A stretch of 64,000 nt of DNA from Mytilus californianus (Eukaryota; Mollusca; Bivalvia; Mytilida; Mytilidae). The stretch is from positions 87,794,324 through 87,858,323 of the forward strand of contig NW_026262723.1 of NCBI RefSeq assembly GCF_021869535.1, in the 5' to 3' direction. Numbering within the stretch: the stretch's first letter is position 1; each line of letters opens with the position of its first letter. Shown here piece after piece: positions 33,761-44,766 of this stretch. The notes beneath the pieces are model-generated. The model saw only the letters and a program-made list of their open reading frames with translations. It was not told where the DNA came from and did not search any database. Made by a program: the position numbers and the translations under genes.

Positions 33761-33918
33761 TTATCAGATTGTTTGCATATTGATACTGTAAAATATCAGC
33801 TGTTCGACACAATATGAAGCCTTTTTGAACGCGTTCGCTGCGCTCACTCGACCAAAAACTTCATATTGTGACTCGCATCTGATTTTTTTACAATATCAAT
33901 ATGCACACAATCTGATAA
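33761..33918. mobile_element. Hairpin MITE
   Basis: Arms 33761-33819 and 33859-33918 are long imperfect reverse complements (TTATCAGATTGT...ATATGAAG against CTTCATAT...ACAATCTGATAA). The centre (33820-33858) contains GCGTTCGCTGCGCTCACTCG, a GC-rich core unlike the arms. No reading frame is present. The outermost bases TTATCAG/CTGATAA may be the terminal repeat. I do not see a convincing target-site duplication. Confidence 0.8.
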
Positions 33919-33941
33919 TCGGTACATATATTCTGCCTTAC

Positions 33942-34370
33942 GTTGTACATCTTTGTAGTCTTTTGTAGAAAAAACGCGCGTCTGGCAACACAATTATAAA
34001 CTTGGCTTCTTTAATGAGTTTAGATAAAACTACTTGGTCGATGCCACTGCTGGTGGAGGCTTCCTCCCCGAGATTATCAGCAACCCAGCAGTAAGCACTT
34101 CAGTGTTGTCATGAATTATCATTGATCTGGTCATATTTATTAACTAACTTTGACTTGTTCGAAATACTGAGGATTATTTTAGCTGTATTTGGCAAAAACG
34201 TTCGGAATTTTTTATCCTCAATGCTCTTCCAACTTCGTGCGTTATTTGGCCTTTTAACTTTTCGAGCGCCACTGACGACTCTTTTGTGGACAAAACGCGC
34301 GTCTGGCGTAAACATGTATAAGACTAGTCTCTTTGATGAGTTTATTGCTAAATGTAGGGACATCTGAGTC
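33942..34370 (+). mobile_element. Retrozyme-like element, two hammerheads head to tail (321-bp monomer)
   Basis: Hammerhead 1 (33942-33988) keeps AAAACGCGCGTC|TGGC and a stem I formed by GTTGTACA with TGGCAAC, but its first box is CTTTGTA. Hammerhead 2 (34265-34310) has GCGCCA / TGGCGT (6-bp stem I), CTGACGA (variable position C), then AAAA for GAAA and CGCGCGTC. Predicted cleavage sites are 33982 and 34303, 321 bp apart. The monomer holds CCACTGCTGGTGGA, CCCCGAGATTATCAGC, GCACTTCAGTGTTG and ATGCTCTTCCAACTTCG. After each ribozyme the text resumes similarly (CTTCTTTAATGAGTTTA and CTCTTTGATGAGTTTA), which proves a tandem monomer. The changes in the boxes make both copies probably inactive. Confidence 0.7.
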
Positions 34371-36155
34371 TTTCTTGAATAGTTTCATGTGCAAACATAC
34401 CATGTCTTTATCATTCTTAATATATTTTATTCCCATTACAAATATACCGAATATGACACAAAATGCCGAATCGATTTGATCCACAGCGTACTGTTGAGCT
34501 TTATTGATAGATATTGCCGATTATTTTAATAGGTATTACATTCGAAACTCATCATGCACCCTTTCCACTCCAGTGTTTGTATTTATTCATATGATACATT
34601 GACACAACGTCATCTAAAAAGCCTAGAAATAAAATTACACAGTAAATACTCCAATGTATTGATCTGTCCTTCCATCACTACAGTTTTATAAATAGGTCTT
34701 TTCTAAAAGTCTATTTAGAATTACTCAAAATGATCCATCATTGACATTTCCCTTCGTTAACTTTCCAATCTTGAATACTAGTAGTAAAATACCATCTGTT
34801 CAAGTCTATAACAAACACGTATCACAAATTTTTAGATAAATCGATAAAAACATGTTCTCTCTATAGGAATTTCACAAACGGATGCTTACGAATACAGCTA
34901 TAGTTCAGTTAAGGGCACATTTGACAACTTCCATAATGAAAAGTGACTCGTCATATTTTAAATCCGTCATAGATCCAGTTAGTCTATTACTGTACATATT
35001 AGTTTGAATTTAGTTTTGATATGTTCCTGGTCTTAAAACCTTTTACTAGGTATTAATTTGAACAATGAATAATAAAAGCAAAATTAGATAGGCATTGGTT
35101 ATGCACCTGGTTTAATTGAAACCTTTTCATTTCCAAATTCACCATGATGTGTATCCTTAGTTGATTGCCGAATGGAGACTAGTAACTACATTGATGTTCG
35201 TTTTTCAGTCCTTTGATCTTTCTTTGGTAGATGGTTATCACTGTGAATCATACACCTGCCTATTCTTGTTTTATCTGTACCATGACTTTTTGAAATTTGA
35301 AAACAATTCGATGCACTACCTTAATATTTTTTGTCAGTTAAAAATATTTTAAAACCATTCGTTTGGATTACATGGAAGTGGAACCACAGTGTACATAATA
35401 TACTTTGTGGGTTTGTTGAAAAGAATGGTATGTGTGCAATGCATTAAAAGAATAAGACATTTTAAGTACAAATGTTTTTTGTACTCAATGCATATATAAA
35501 TCTCCATGAATTTCTTTTTAGCAGGACTCATTTGAAATTTACGGATATATTCGTCATATAAACATGTCGTATACATAACAACTCAAGTCCATTTGAAGAA
35601 ATAAAGCATGTGCATGCTGACAGAGAACACTATTTTCCTTGTATTTAATATTTTCCAGGACCATGATAAATTATCCTATGTTATAGTCACAAGCATGGTA
35701 TCTTTGTTGAGATTTTCCCACATAAATCTTTCTTTAAAAACAGGTTCCAAATAGTCTTTATTGCTAACCAGGTTAAATAAAATCTTTTTCGAACCCCATT
35801 CAGAACAAAATCGGCGGGGAATGCAGATTCATAGCTGGTTTTTTTGTTCAGGCATTCTCTAATTTAGGAACAAACTTGAAGCTAATTTTAATATGTAATT
35901 TGCAACCATTTAACCCGATAAAACGTAAAACTCGTTTTTGAAACCAATTAAAAAAGTCACAGTTTTTCCAAATACATTCTAACCTGTGATAAGGTTAAAA
36001 GCATCTGAACCATACTAGTACTAGAACCTTTAATAACAAATTATTAACTTAGAAACAGCATTATATTTGGTGCTGAACATTTATTTCCATGTTATTGTCT
36101 TAGTCAAAGTGTTCACGTTTGGTCAAAAAGGATGATCCGTGATCGAATTTGATTT
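34371..36155. other. AT-rich intergenic DNA, nothing recognised
   Basis: Short frames on both strands without motifs. No repeat family or RNA gene seen. Confidence 0.4.
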
Positions 36156-36159
36156 TTTT

Positions 36160-36230
36160 TTTCCAGACAACGATGGACGCAAAGTGGTGACAAAATTTTA
36201 CTTTGGCCCAAAAGAACAGGAGCACATGAG
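36160..36230 (+). repeat. Possible right-end scrap of another terminal-hairpin element
   Basis: CAGACAACGATGGACGCAAAG is followed by TTACTTTGGCCCAAAAGAAC and CATGAGATAG. The GACGGAC-like run next to a TTGGCCC end resembles the right end of a further bivalve element family (GATGGACGC...CTTGGCCC), as I recall it. Neither left end nor core is present. Confidence 0.3.
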
Positions 36231-37129
36231 ATAGCACCCGGTTTTATAAGTTATATTGTTAATTATATTTGTATTGCAATGGTTATGTCGGCTTCTCTTC
36301 GACTTCTGAATTTTAATTGTCCCTTTGGTATCTTGTGTCTTTTTTTTAAAGCAGTTGTGAATTTCTAAAAGAAAGAAAAACATATTGCGTGATTTGAATT
36401 GTCCAAAAATAAGATAACACGAAGCTTCAATGCTTGCAACTTTGCATATTAGTTGTTTAACAGCTGATAAACGTATCGAGGGAACTGGACAGGCTGAATC
36501 TTTCGATTAATTACAAGTTATATGATGGAATTGTGCAAAATACATATAAAAAAGAACACGAATTTGACTGTAGTTATTCAATATATTAAATTGATTAATT
36601 ATATGTCTTTCATGTTAAGAGTGCTGAAGGAAGCTCACTTACCATATAACAGTGAATAGTGTGTAAACCTTAAAAGTCATAACTGTTTGTGTTCAGCATC
36701 TTTCTCTACAGCTTTCAACATATCCAACATGAACTCTGAATTCGAATTGTTGTATGATAAGCATAAAATCAGTTTTCACAATGATCTCAGAATTTCATTA
36801 TAATCTGTGAATCAATGTGAAAACCGTTCAATTGCTTTATTTGTTACTCTTCCTAGAACTCCACCATTTCCATACCTCGATCCAATACTGGTTTCTGAAG
36901 TAGGTCGGAACCAATTAAATTTGTTAATAAAATGCTCCGCAGGGCGCAGCTTGATACGACCGCAGAGGTCGAACCCTGAACAGTTGGGGGAAGTATGGAC
37001 ACAACATTCAAGCTTGATACAGCTTTGGATTTGGATTGTGATTAAATATTTGACACAGCATAGGTTTCTAACACAGATTGAATGTGGTCTAAGAACTTAA
37101 AAATTTTAAATTGGACATTCACCTATTAT

Positions 37130-38112
37130 GGTCCAATATCCAAAATCTAAATACATGGTTAGATTCAGCATATCAAAGAACCCCAAGAATTCAATTTTTG
37201 ATGAAATCAAACAAAGTTTAATTTCGGACCCTTTTGACCTCAATGTGGACAAAGTTGATAACGGGGCCCAAAAATCAAAAATCTAAATACATGGTTAGAT
37301 TCAGCATATCAAAGAACCCCATATATTCAATTTTTGTTGAAATCAAACAAAGTTTAATTTTGGACCCCGATTTGGACCAACTTGAAAACTGGGCCCATAA
37401 TCAAAAATCTAAATACATGTTTAGATTCAGCATATCAAAGAACCCTAAGAATTCAATTTTTGTTAAAATCAAACTAAGTTTAATTTTGGACCCTTTGGAC
37501 CTTAATGTAGACCAATTTGAAAACGGAACCAAAAATTAAGAATCTAAATACACGGTTAGATTCGGCATATCAAAGAACCCCAATAATTCGCTTTTTGATG
37601 AAATCAAACAAAGTTTAATTTTGGACCCTTTTGACCTCAATGTGGACAAAGTTGATAACGGGGCCCAAAAATCAAAAATCTAAATACATGGTTAGATTCA
37701 GCATATCAAAGAACCCCATATATTCAATTTTTGTTGAAATCAAACAAAGTTTAATTTTGAACCCCGATTTGGACCAACTTGAAAACTGGGCCCATAATCA
37801 AAAATCTAAATACATGTTTAGATTCAGCATATCAAAGAACCCTAAGAATTCAATTTTTGTTAAAATCAAACTAAGTTTAATTTTGGACCCTTTGGACCTT
37901 AATGTAGACCAATTTGAAAACGGAACCAAAATTTAAGAATCTAAATACACAGTTAGATTCGGCATATCAAAGAACCCCAATAATTCAATTTTTGATGAAA
38001 TCAAACAAAGTTTAATTTTGGACCCTTTGGACCTCAATGTGGACCAATTTAAAAACGGGGCCCAAAATCCAAAAACTAAATACACGGTTATATTCAGCAT
38101 ATTAAAGAACCC
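37130..38112 (+). repeat. Tandem array of about 133-bp units, 397-bp higher-order repeat
   Basis: Eight units are marked by GCATATCAAAGAACCC near 37165, 37303, 37428, 37563, 37700, 37825, 37960 and (as GCATATTAAAG) 38094. Every third unit is most alike: the block from about 37200 recurs 397 bp later almost unchanged, including the 101-codon frames it contains. One frame is open in both blocks because they are copies, not because it is a gene. Confidence 0.93.
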
Positions 38113-38182
38113 CATGAAATCAAGAATAAAACCCCATTGAAATTGGTCAAGAAATAAGCAATTTATAGGAAGTATCTTCTTT

Positions 38183-38402
38183 TGCACAATCCTGTGCTAT
38201 TAAATATTTCTTGCTATTGCGCAATACTGTACAATTGACAATTTCTTGCTATTGCGCAATATTGTGCTATTGGATATTTCTTGCTATTGCGCAATACTGT
38301 GCAATTGAAGATTTCTTGCTATTGCGCAATACTGTGCAATTGAAGATTTCTTGCTATTGTGCAATACTGTGCAATTGAAAATTTCTTGCTATTGCACAAT
38401 AC
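38183..38402 (+). repeat. Tandem array of a 35-bp unit
   Basis: Six copies of TTTCTTGCTATTGCGCAATA with CTGTGCAATTGAA. Each copy holds two short palindromes, TTGCGCAA and the ATTGCAC/GTGCAAT pair, so transcripts would form repeated small stems. Confidence 0.93.
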
Positions 38403-38589
38403 TTATTATATAATAATTTACACATCCTGTTTGGTGTGTATCTACTACCATATCATTATTATTTGATTTTAAATATAAATCAGAAATAACCAACTTAAAA
38501 TGGAAAATTTTAAAAGAAACAAAAAAGGAAAAAAAGAAAAAAAAGGAAAAAAAAATAAATCCCCCCCCCCCCCAAATTTTTTGAACCCC

Positions 38590-39175
38590 CATTATGATTC
38601 ATCACCCCCAAACTCAATCCCAGCCTTCCCTTTGTGGTATGGTACCTTGCAGTACAATTTCAGAGAGATCCATACACTTGAACACAAGTTATTGTCTGGA
38701 AACTAGAAAAAAATGTGTTTTTTGGCCCCTTTTTGGCCCCAAATTCCTAAACGTTTAGGGCAATTACCCCCAAACTCAAACCCAGCTTTCCCTTTGTGAT
38801 ATGGAACCTTGTAGTACAATTTCAGAAAGATCCATACACTTACACACAAGTTATTGTCATGAAACTAGAAAAACGCTTGTTTTTTGCCCCTTTTTTGGCC
38901 CCTAATTCCTAAAATTTGGAGGCAATTACCCCCAAAATCAATCCCAGCATTCCTTTAGTGATATGGAACCTTGTGGTACAATGTCAGAGAGATCCATACA
39001 CTAACACACAAGTTATGTCTGGAAGTTACAAAAATGCTTATTTTTGGCCCCTAATTTCTTTACTGTTATTACCATAACCCCCAAAATCAATCCCAACCTT
39101 CCTTTTGTGGTATTGAACCTTGTGGTAAAATTTCATAAAGATCCATTCACTTAAACTAAAGTTAGAGTGCGAAAA
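38590..39175 (+). repeat. Tandem array of about 163-bp units
   Basis: Four units are marked by CCCCCAAACTCAATCCCAGC or close variants near 38605, 38767, 38930 and 39077, each followed by GATATGGAACCTTG and GAGAGATCCATACACTTAA. A run of 14 C with an A/G-rich neighbour precedes the array at 38505-38575. The 89-codon minus frame with an Arg run is the GAC microsatellite read backwards. Confidence 0.9.
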
Positions 39176-39187
39176 CCAATGTGTCTT

Positions 39188-39285
39188 CGGACGACGCCGG
39201 ACGACGCCGGACGACGACGACGACGACGGACGACGACGACGACGCCGACGACGACGACGACGACGCCGGACGACGACGACGCCAA
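39188..39285 (+). repeat. (GAC)n microsatellite with GACGCCG interruptions
   Basis: GGACGACGCC units grade into pure GAC triplets. It sits at the same place in the element as the GACGGA run in the sister elements, directly before the terminal hairpin. Confidence 0.93.
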
Positions 39286-39329
39286 CGTCATACCAATATA
39301 CGACCACAAAAATTTTTTTGCGGTCGTAT

Positions 39330-40540
39330 AAAAAAATATAAAGAGCTACGTATAAAAGAATAATTCAGCATTTTCACAAATGTGATTAAAAAATTTATAA
39401 AATATTTGGTAGTGCAACAAACTTTCTTATTAAAATTCAAATTATCTTAAATACTATATATTGCAAAGAATGACTACTACAAAGAAATGAAGGAAAAAAT
39501 TAACATGACGATGAGGAGACTTTACACCACAATATATCATGCTTAACATTTTTACGTGGAATCTTAGTCCAACACTTCCAATCAGCAAACTTTTTGTACC
39601 TCCTCGTTTTCAAAAATGTAAACACATAGAGGATGATGTCCTGATATCAACTTTGCATGATATCTTTACGTTCCCACACGCTATTCATACGTCATAGATA
39701 TGTTCCTCAGTTTTGAACAAAGTTATTGCATGGCTAATTTATCTATTCATCATAACAATAACATATTGCATCGCTTGTCAAAATATTTCATTATTAAATA
39801 TTCGTTAATTTTCATGCATTCAGTAACCTAATCTAAGAGACATTATAGGTCAATATATGATCGATATCGTTGTTATAAAAGTATAAATTGAAATAAAAAT
39901 TAAAATTTTATAACGAAAATAAATTTACCGTTTGCTTTTGAAGAAAAATATACCTCCATGAAAAGCTTTCTTTTTCATTTTCCCAAGAACAGTTCTGTTT
40001 GAAGAACCGGATATCATAGTTTTTAAATCTTTATTTACTTTAGAAGAAACAAGGAAATTAATAAGTTTGCTACTAAATAACTCAAACGTTCTGAGACCTG
40101 AAAAGACACGGAAAAACATTTATCACAAGCAGATTTACCTAAAGCTACCATGCAAATCATAGAAACCCATATTCATTTACAATTGATAATTTGAATACAA
40201 AAGATGTCATAAATTGGTTTTTGTATGAGAGTATCTCAGCGCCTTCGTGTTTGATGATATCACATTTTATTGTGCCTAAGAATCGGTTAGGGCAGTGTCC
40301 ATGGCAGCACCAGTATACCTTGAAGAGCATATCATAATAGCAGCATGACCAACATAACATTCAACAGCGAAAATGCTAGATAAATTGTTTTAATATGAAG
40401 GATTTAGTGAATTTATTACTCTTTCGATTTTACAGTATAGCTGTAAAATGGCTGTATTTCCGGTTTATGTATGAAAAGTCCACAAGTACCCTGGTGGACA
40501 GATGTAATAGTAGTCCATAACAAAGTAACAGTAGTAAGGC
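39330..40540. other. AT-rich intergenic DNA, nothing recognised
   Basis: Short minus-strand frames (39925-40360) contain Lys/Phe-rich strings with no motif. No RNA or repeat family identified. Confidence 0.4.
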
Positions 40541-40570
40541 AAAAGTAAAAAAAATAAATGGAGAATGTGT

Positions 40571-41122
40571 CCATGGGACACAGATGATGCCCCCGCTTGC
40601 ATATAACGTTATAAAGGAACATAACTCAAGAACTGTAAAATTGACGCTACTCAAATTTGTATTTGTTCTCAGTTTTGTGGTAATAAGCATTGTTTAAAGG
40701 TTTCATAACATTTAGTTGAGGCAAACTTACGTTACAGAATGGAAACGAAAATTTCAGCAATTTTTCCATTTGTAAAAGGGCATAACTCTAGAACGGTAAA
40801 AGTGACGCCGCCAAAATCCGAACATGATTGTGTTTTGTGGTAATTGGCATTGTGCATAAGTTTCATAACATTGGGTTGAAGCAAACTAAAGTTAGAGAAC
40901 AGAAACGAATATTTCAGCAAGTTTTCCATTTGTAAAGGGGCATAACTCTAGAACGGTAAAAGTGACGCCACTAAAAATTCAAACTTGATCTGCGTTTTGT
41001 GGTAATAAGCATTGTATAAAAGTTTCATAACATTTGGTTGAGGCAAACTAAAGTTAGAGAACGGAAACCAATTTTGGGACGTACGGACGGACAAGGGTAA
41101 AACTTAATGCCCCCCGGGGGCA
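40571..41122 (+). mobile_element. Second copy of the ATGCCCCCGC tandem-core element
   Basis: It begins with a 15-bp palindrome GTGTCCATGGGACAC and GATGATGCCCCCGCTTGCATA, as at 32.45 kb. It has three core units with CATAACTC..GAAC.G at 40620, 40781 and 40941 (160-bp period). It ends with AGAACGGAAACCAATTTTGG, GTACGGACGGACAAGGG and a fully palindromic GCCCCCCGGGGGC followed by an A run. It differs from the 32.4 kb copy mainly in the number of core units and in the tight terminal palindrome. Confidence 0.8.
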
Positions 41123-43026
41123 AAAAAAAAAAACAGCAGGCTTTTACTGCATAAAAAATACGATAAATTTTTAAAACTATTTCGTGAATGCAAGTTGACC
41201 AACTTTTGAATAATACAGCATATTTATTACAAAACTATACGGTTTCATAGAACAATTTTAATCGAATACGTTTTCAGTGCATGCTTGCTGTCCAGAAGTT
41301 ATTAATTTGGTTCGAGACTGCATCAATTTTGTTGTATAATAAGTGAACGGGTCGTAACAAGAATATATTAAACTGCCACTTACAAGTCCCTATTCACCTA
41401 ATTCTTAGGATCACCAGTAACACCGACACTAACAGTATTTGAAGTGACACGGACCACTATATCATAGGGAATTCAATACACATCCTTTGTTAACCCATTA
41501 CTTCTATTGTTATAAGTTTATCATTGCTAAAGTCATTATTCAACACTATTATTTTGTACGAGGTATGATGTATTCAAACTTGATGCACCATGAAACTTGA
41601 TCTTAAGGTTTACAATAAAGCTGCAACATTTAATATGTTGTGTCTAATATTCTCAATTTGCTCCATGATGAAGGAAGATGGTTAACCAGAGTGTAAAAAA
41701 GACTGGTTTTATAGTCATAATTCAAATTTACTTTATTTTCCTGATACTTCTTCGTTCGGTTCAAAACGATGTGTCTAATGACTAGCAATATCTTACGTTT
41801 GTACCATACCTGAAGGATACCCCTGTTAGAATTGCTAACTATTATCTAGAAACAACGTTCAACAAAAACTTGTATATACTATACATCACCATTACTACCC
41901 TTTAAATACATATTTGTATATTTCGCTTTTGATGTTTATTTAGTAGTTTATAAGTTTTATAAAATTCTTTTCCAACATTAATAATTTTACAGTGTTCCTT
42001 GTGGCATGTAGGATAACGCAAACCCTATAATTTCCGAACAAAAAATACGGTATCATAAACTTTAAATTAAGTTTTAAAATTCTATCTGATTAACATTTTT
42101 AAAGCAATAAAGTCACCTATAACATTTTCACCGATATAATTCCAATACCATTATTGAGATCAATAACACATTTTAAATAAATAATCAAATATAATGTTTA
42201 GGAAAAAGAGTGATGCTAGGCTGACTAATTTCAAATTATAAATATGGTTGTCTGATCTTTTGGCAAAATCATCTTTTATGGTGTTATTTAATCTATAATT
42301 CTGTAGAGGGAGGATATAAAATTGACATATTGGTAGTATTTCCCAACACATTATCTATATATTTATCACAATAATACTAATTTCTGACAGGTTATGCAAG
42401 GAAAATGGTAACTATACTTAACCTAAGGACATGTGTAGCGGGCAGTTGTAATTATTACATGTACCATGTTGTTTTATGCAGATATGATAATTGACGTGTG
42501 TGAGAAACTCGTAAGTGATCAGCTGTGATTAATGAACCGTAACTAAGTGAAATGTGCATGCGCAGGAAATCATTAATCAAGGTGACGAACACGTGAACTC
42601 CCTGACAAACATTATTGACAGTTATGGATGACCTGAAAATAACAGAAGGCAGCAAAATAACAGAATGTGGTTAAATGCTGGGGTAAAAACTTCTAACTGT
42701 CTGCTCGTTTTTCAACTAGGCTGTCAAAATCGTTACAAGCAAAACACATCTTAGTGTCAACTGATTACAGAATTCCCGTCAATCAAAATCTATATTTGAA
42801 ATGTACAAGCGTCATAAATTGCAGAGTTTACCTTGGGAAATCCCCTTGAATCAAATCATGGTGTGCATTAATTTTTAATCTAATCAATATAGGAAAATCC
42901 ATTACGTACTTCGGATCGATCACCTGAAATGTTCGTAACTGTGATCGTTTGCATGTAGTAGTGTAACGTGGATGCATTGCATGACGTCTAGAAAAAAATG
43001 AAAACAACCTTTTATAAATGTCATGT
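41123..43026. other. AT-rich intergenic DNA, nothing recognised
   Basis: No supported gene or repeat. Short minus frames at 42160-42655 lack motifs. Confidence 0.4.
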
Positions 43027-43068
43027 GTCCGAAGCGCTTTTCTGGATTTACCTTCATCAGGAATGCTT
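43027..43068 (-). ncRNA. Hammerhead-like motif, best copy of the divergent subclass
   Basis: The minus strand reads AAGCATTC-CTGATGA-AGGTAAATCCA-GAAA-AGCGCTTC|GGAC. CTGATGA and GAAA are intact, AAGCGCTT forms a 4-bp loopless stem III, and C occupies the cleavage position. Stem II has only GG/CC pairs, flanked by an A-A opposition where hammerheads prefer G-C. Stem I is three pairs (TTC with GGA). It may be a divergent ribozyme or a relic. Confidence 0.5.
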
Positions 43069-44722
43069 AAAACCGAATATTCGAAAGCAAAGGATGATTA
43101 AGAACCGAAACAGTTGAAGAGTTATATGTACAGATTTAACATACTGCTGATATAAAACAATCTGAATCTTTATGAGCATTACCTGATATCAAAAACATTA
43201 GAACCCACCCACAGTGACTGATTTTCAAATATCGAAACATACCAAATTTTCAATATCTCCATCAGGTCAAGCTGGTCAAGTCACATGATTTTCATGGCAA
43301 CGTTTCATCAAAGTATCTTCACGAATTTTCTTTTAAACTTTTTTCAACTACTTTGACCATTGTGTTTTCTGTTCTCCTTTGTCTTATGATTTTGAATGCC
43401 CTCTAGTTTTTTCCTCTTAAATACCAAATTATATTAAAGTGAAAATCTTCATATATACAGGTCACTGTACGGCCTAAACATATTATGACACTATTAGTGT
43501 ATACTAAAACACAAACAGTCTTGAACAATAGGAATACAATTACAAACATTTTTAGTAATAGCAAATGTCTGACAAACCATTAAAAGCAAAAACACCCGAT
43601 CAATCGCTTTAAAAGGGTGTGATTACCATTCTCAGCATGTAATGTTTGGCTACTATGTCCTAAGATACCAGATATCATTTTTTCAATGCATTTACGTTCA
43701 GGTCTGATTTCTTACGTAAGAATGTACGAAATTTTACATGACTCATAAAACACCCATAGTATGCCAGAAAATAATTTGATAATTTTTATCTCATTTTTCA
43801 TTTATCAACGCGTTTATATTCAAGTACTTTTAAAAATTACTGAACAACTTTTCTAGACAAAAGGTACCCATTCCACCCTTTATAAGAGTCTTAGTTTGAA
43901 TTCGGTTTATTTTCCGATTTATTCGTCCACAACCGAATTTTCATTAAAAGTTATCTTGATTAGAAAACTGATTCAACTAACACCAAGTACAAAATAATTA
44001 GACGAAAATGCATGTGAAAAATCGTTGATTTCTCAGAATCAATTCCCATGCACTGTTTACCCCTTCCAATACTGATGCATGTAAGAGTTTGTCAAAATTT
44101 TGTATTTTTGGCTAGAAGATACAACAAAAAGTGTGATAAATGGGTGTATGTGATATCTGACATTAACCACTGTGCTAAGTAATCCATGAAGATGGAATAA
44201 ACATTATAAACTATTACGTGATTACAGCACGTCTGCTTAATGCAGCATCCATGTTTGCAAAAAAAATATCTAGAAAGATTAGTGTCATTTTCATGTCATT
44301 CAAATCTAAAAATACGATACAAAATATATGGATAAATAATTTGAAATTGAAACCTTGCGTTATCTTGTGCAAAGGAATTGTTTTTTTTTTACTTTATTGA
44401 CATCGAATTCTCAAATAAATTATTTTCAGTTGTAATATTTAGTCGTTTGTCTGAATACATACGAGAAAAGCTTAAATATCTACTGCATTGATTTAATTCA
44501 TAATTTGTTTTCTTTGAATTATGCAATTTAGAGTATGTATCATGAAAATGCAGATGATTTCCTGAAATTAAAACCATGCAGAATTTGTCATCATGACAAA
44601 TCTGCGTCAACTGCCTCACGTTTTCCATAATTACAATTTTGATAAATATGCTCAAGTTTTGAGATAATGTGGATAACCCTAGATAAATATAATTTAAAAT
44701 GAAAAAGAAAGCTTAAGTTTAA

Positions 44723-44766
44723 TGCGTCTGAACAGTCTTCTGGATTTACCTCATCAGCACCGCCCA
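44723..44766 (-). ncRNA. Hammerhead-like ribozyme remnant
   Basis: The minus strand reads GGCGGTG-CTGATGA-GGTAAATCCA-GAAG-ACTGTTCAGACGCA. The first box is intact, the second has one change (GAAG), and stem III is disturbed. It is of the same subclass as 43.0 kb. Confidence 0.4.

Larger units (their letters stand above)
36954..39329 (+). mobile_element. Large composite tandem-core element with terminal hairpin (ATACGACCGC ends)
   Basis: The left motif ATACGACCGC (36954-36963) is inverted perfectly at the right end (GCGGTCGTAT, 39320-39329). A near copy of it (ATACGACCAC, 39298-39307) makes the right end a 10-bp-stem hairpin. Inside, in order: a unique left arm with AGGTCGAACCCTGAACAGTT, an array of about 133-bp units, a 35-bp array, an A/C-rich spacer, an array of about 163-bp units, AAAGTTAGAGTGCGAAAACCA, a (GAC)n microsatellite and the hairpin. 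The order of left arm, core repeats, GAC/GACGGA run and hairpin is that of the 30.5, 32.4 and 40.6 kb elements. It is non-autonomous: long open frames inside are repeats of one another. Confidence 0.8.

Noticed and set aside
37234-37936. Two 101-codon ORFs as paralogous genes
   Set aside because: They are copies within a 397-bp higher-order satellite block inside a mobile element.
39038-39363. Arg-rich and Asp-rich ORFs
   Set aside because: They are readings of the (GAC)n microsatellite on the two strands.
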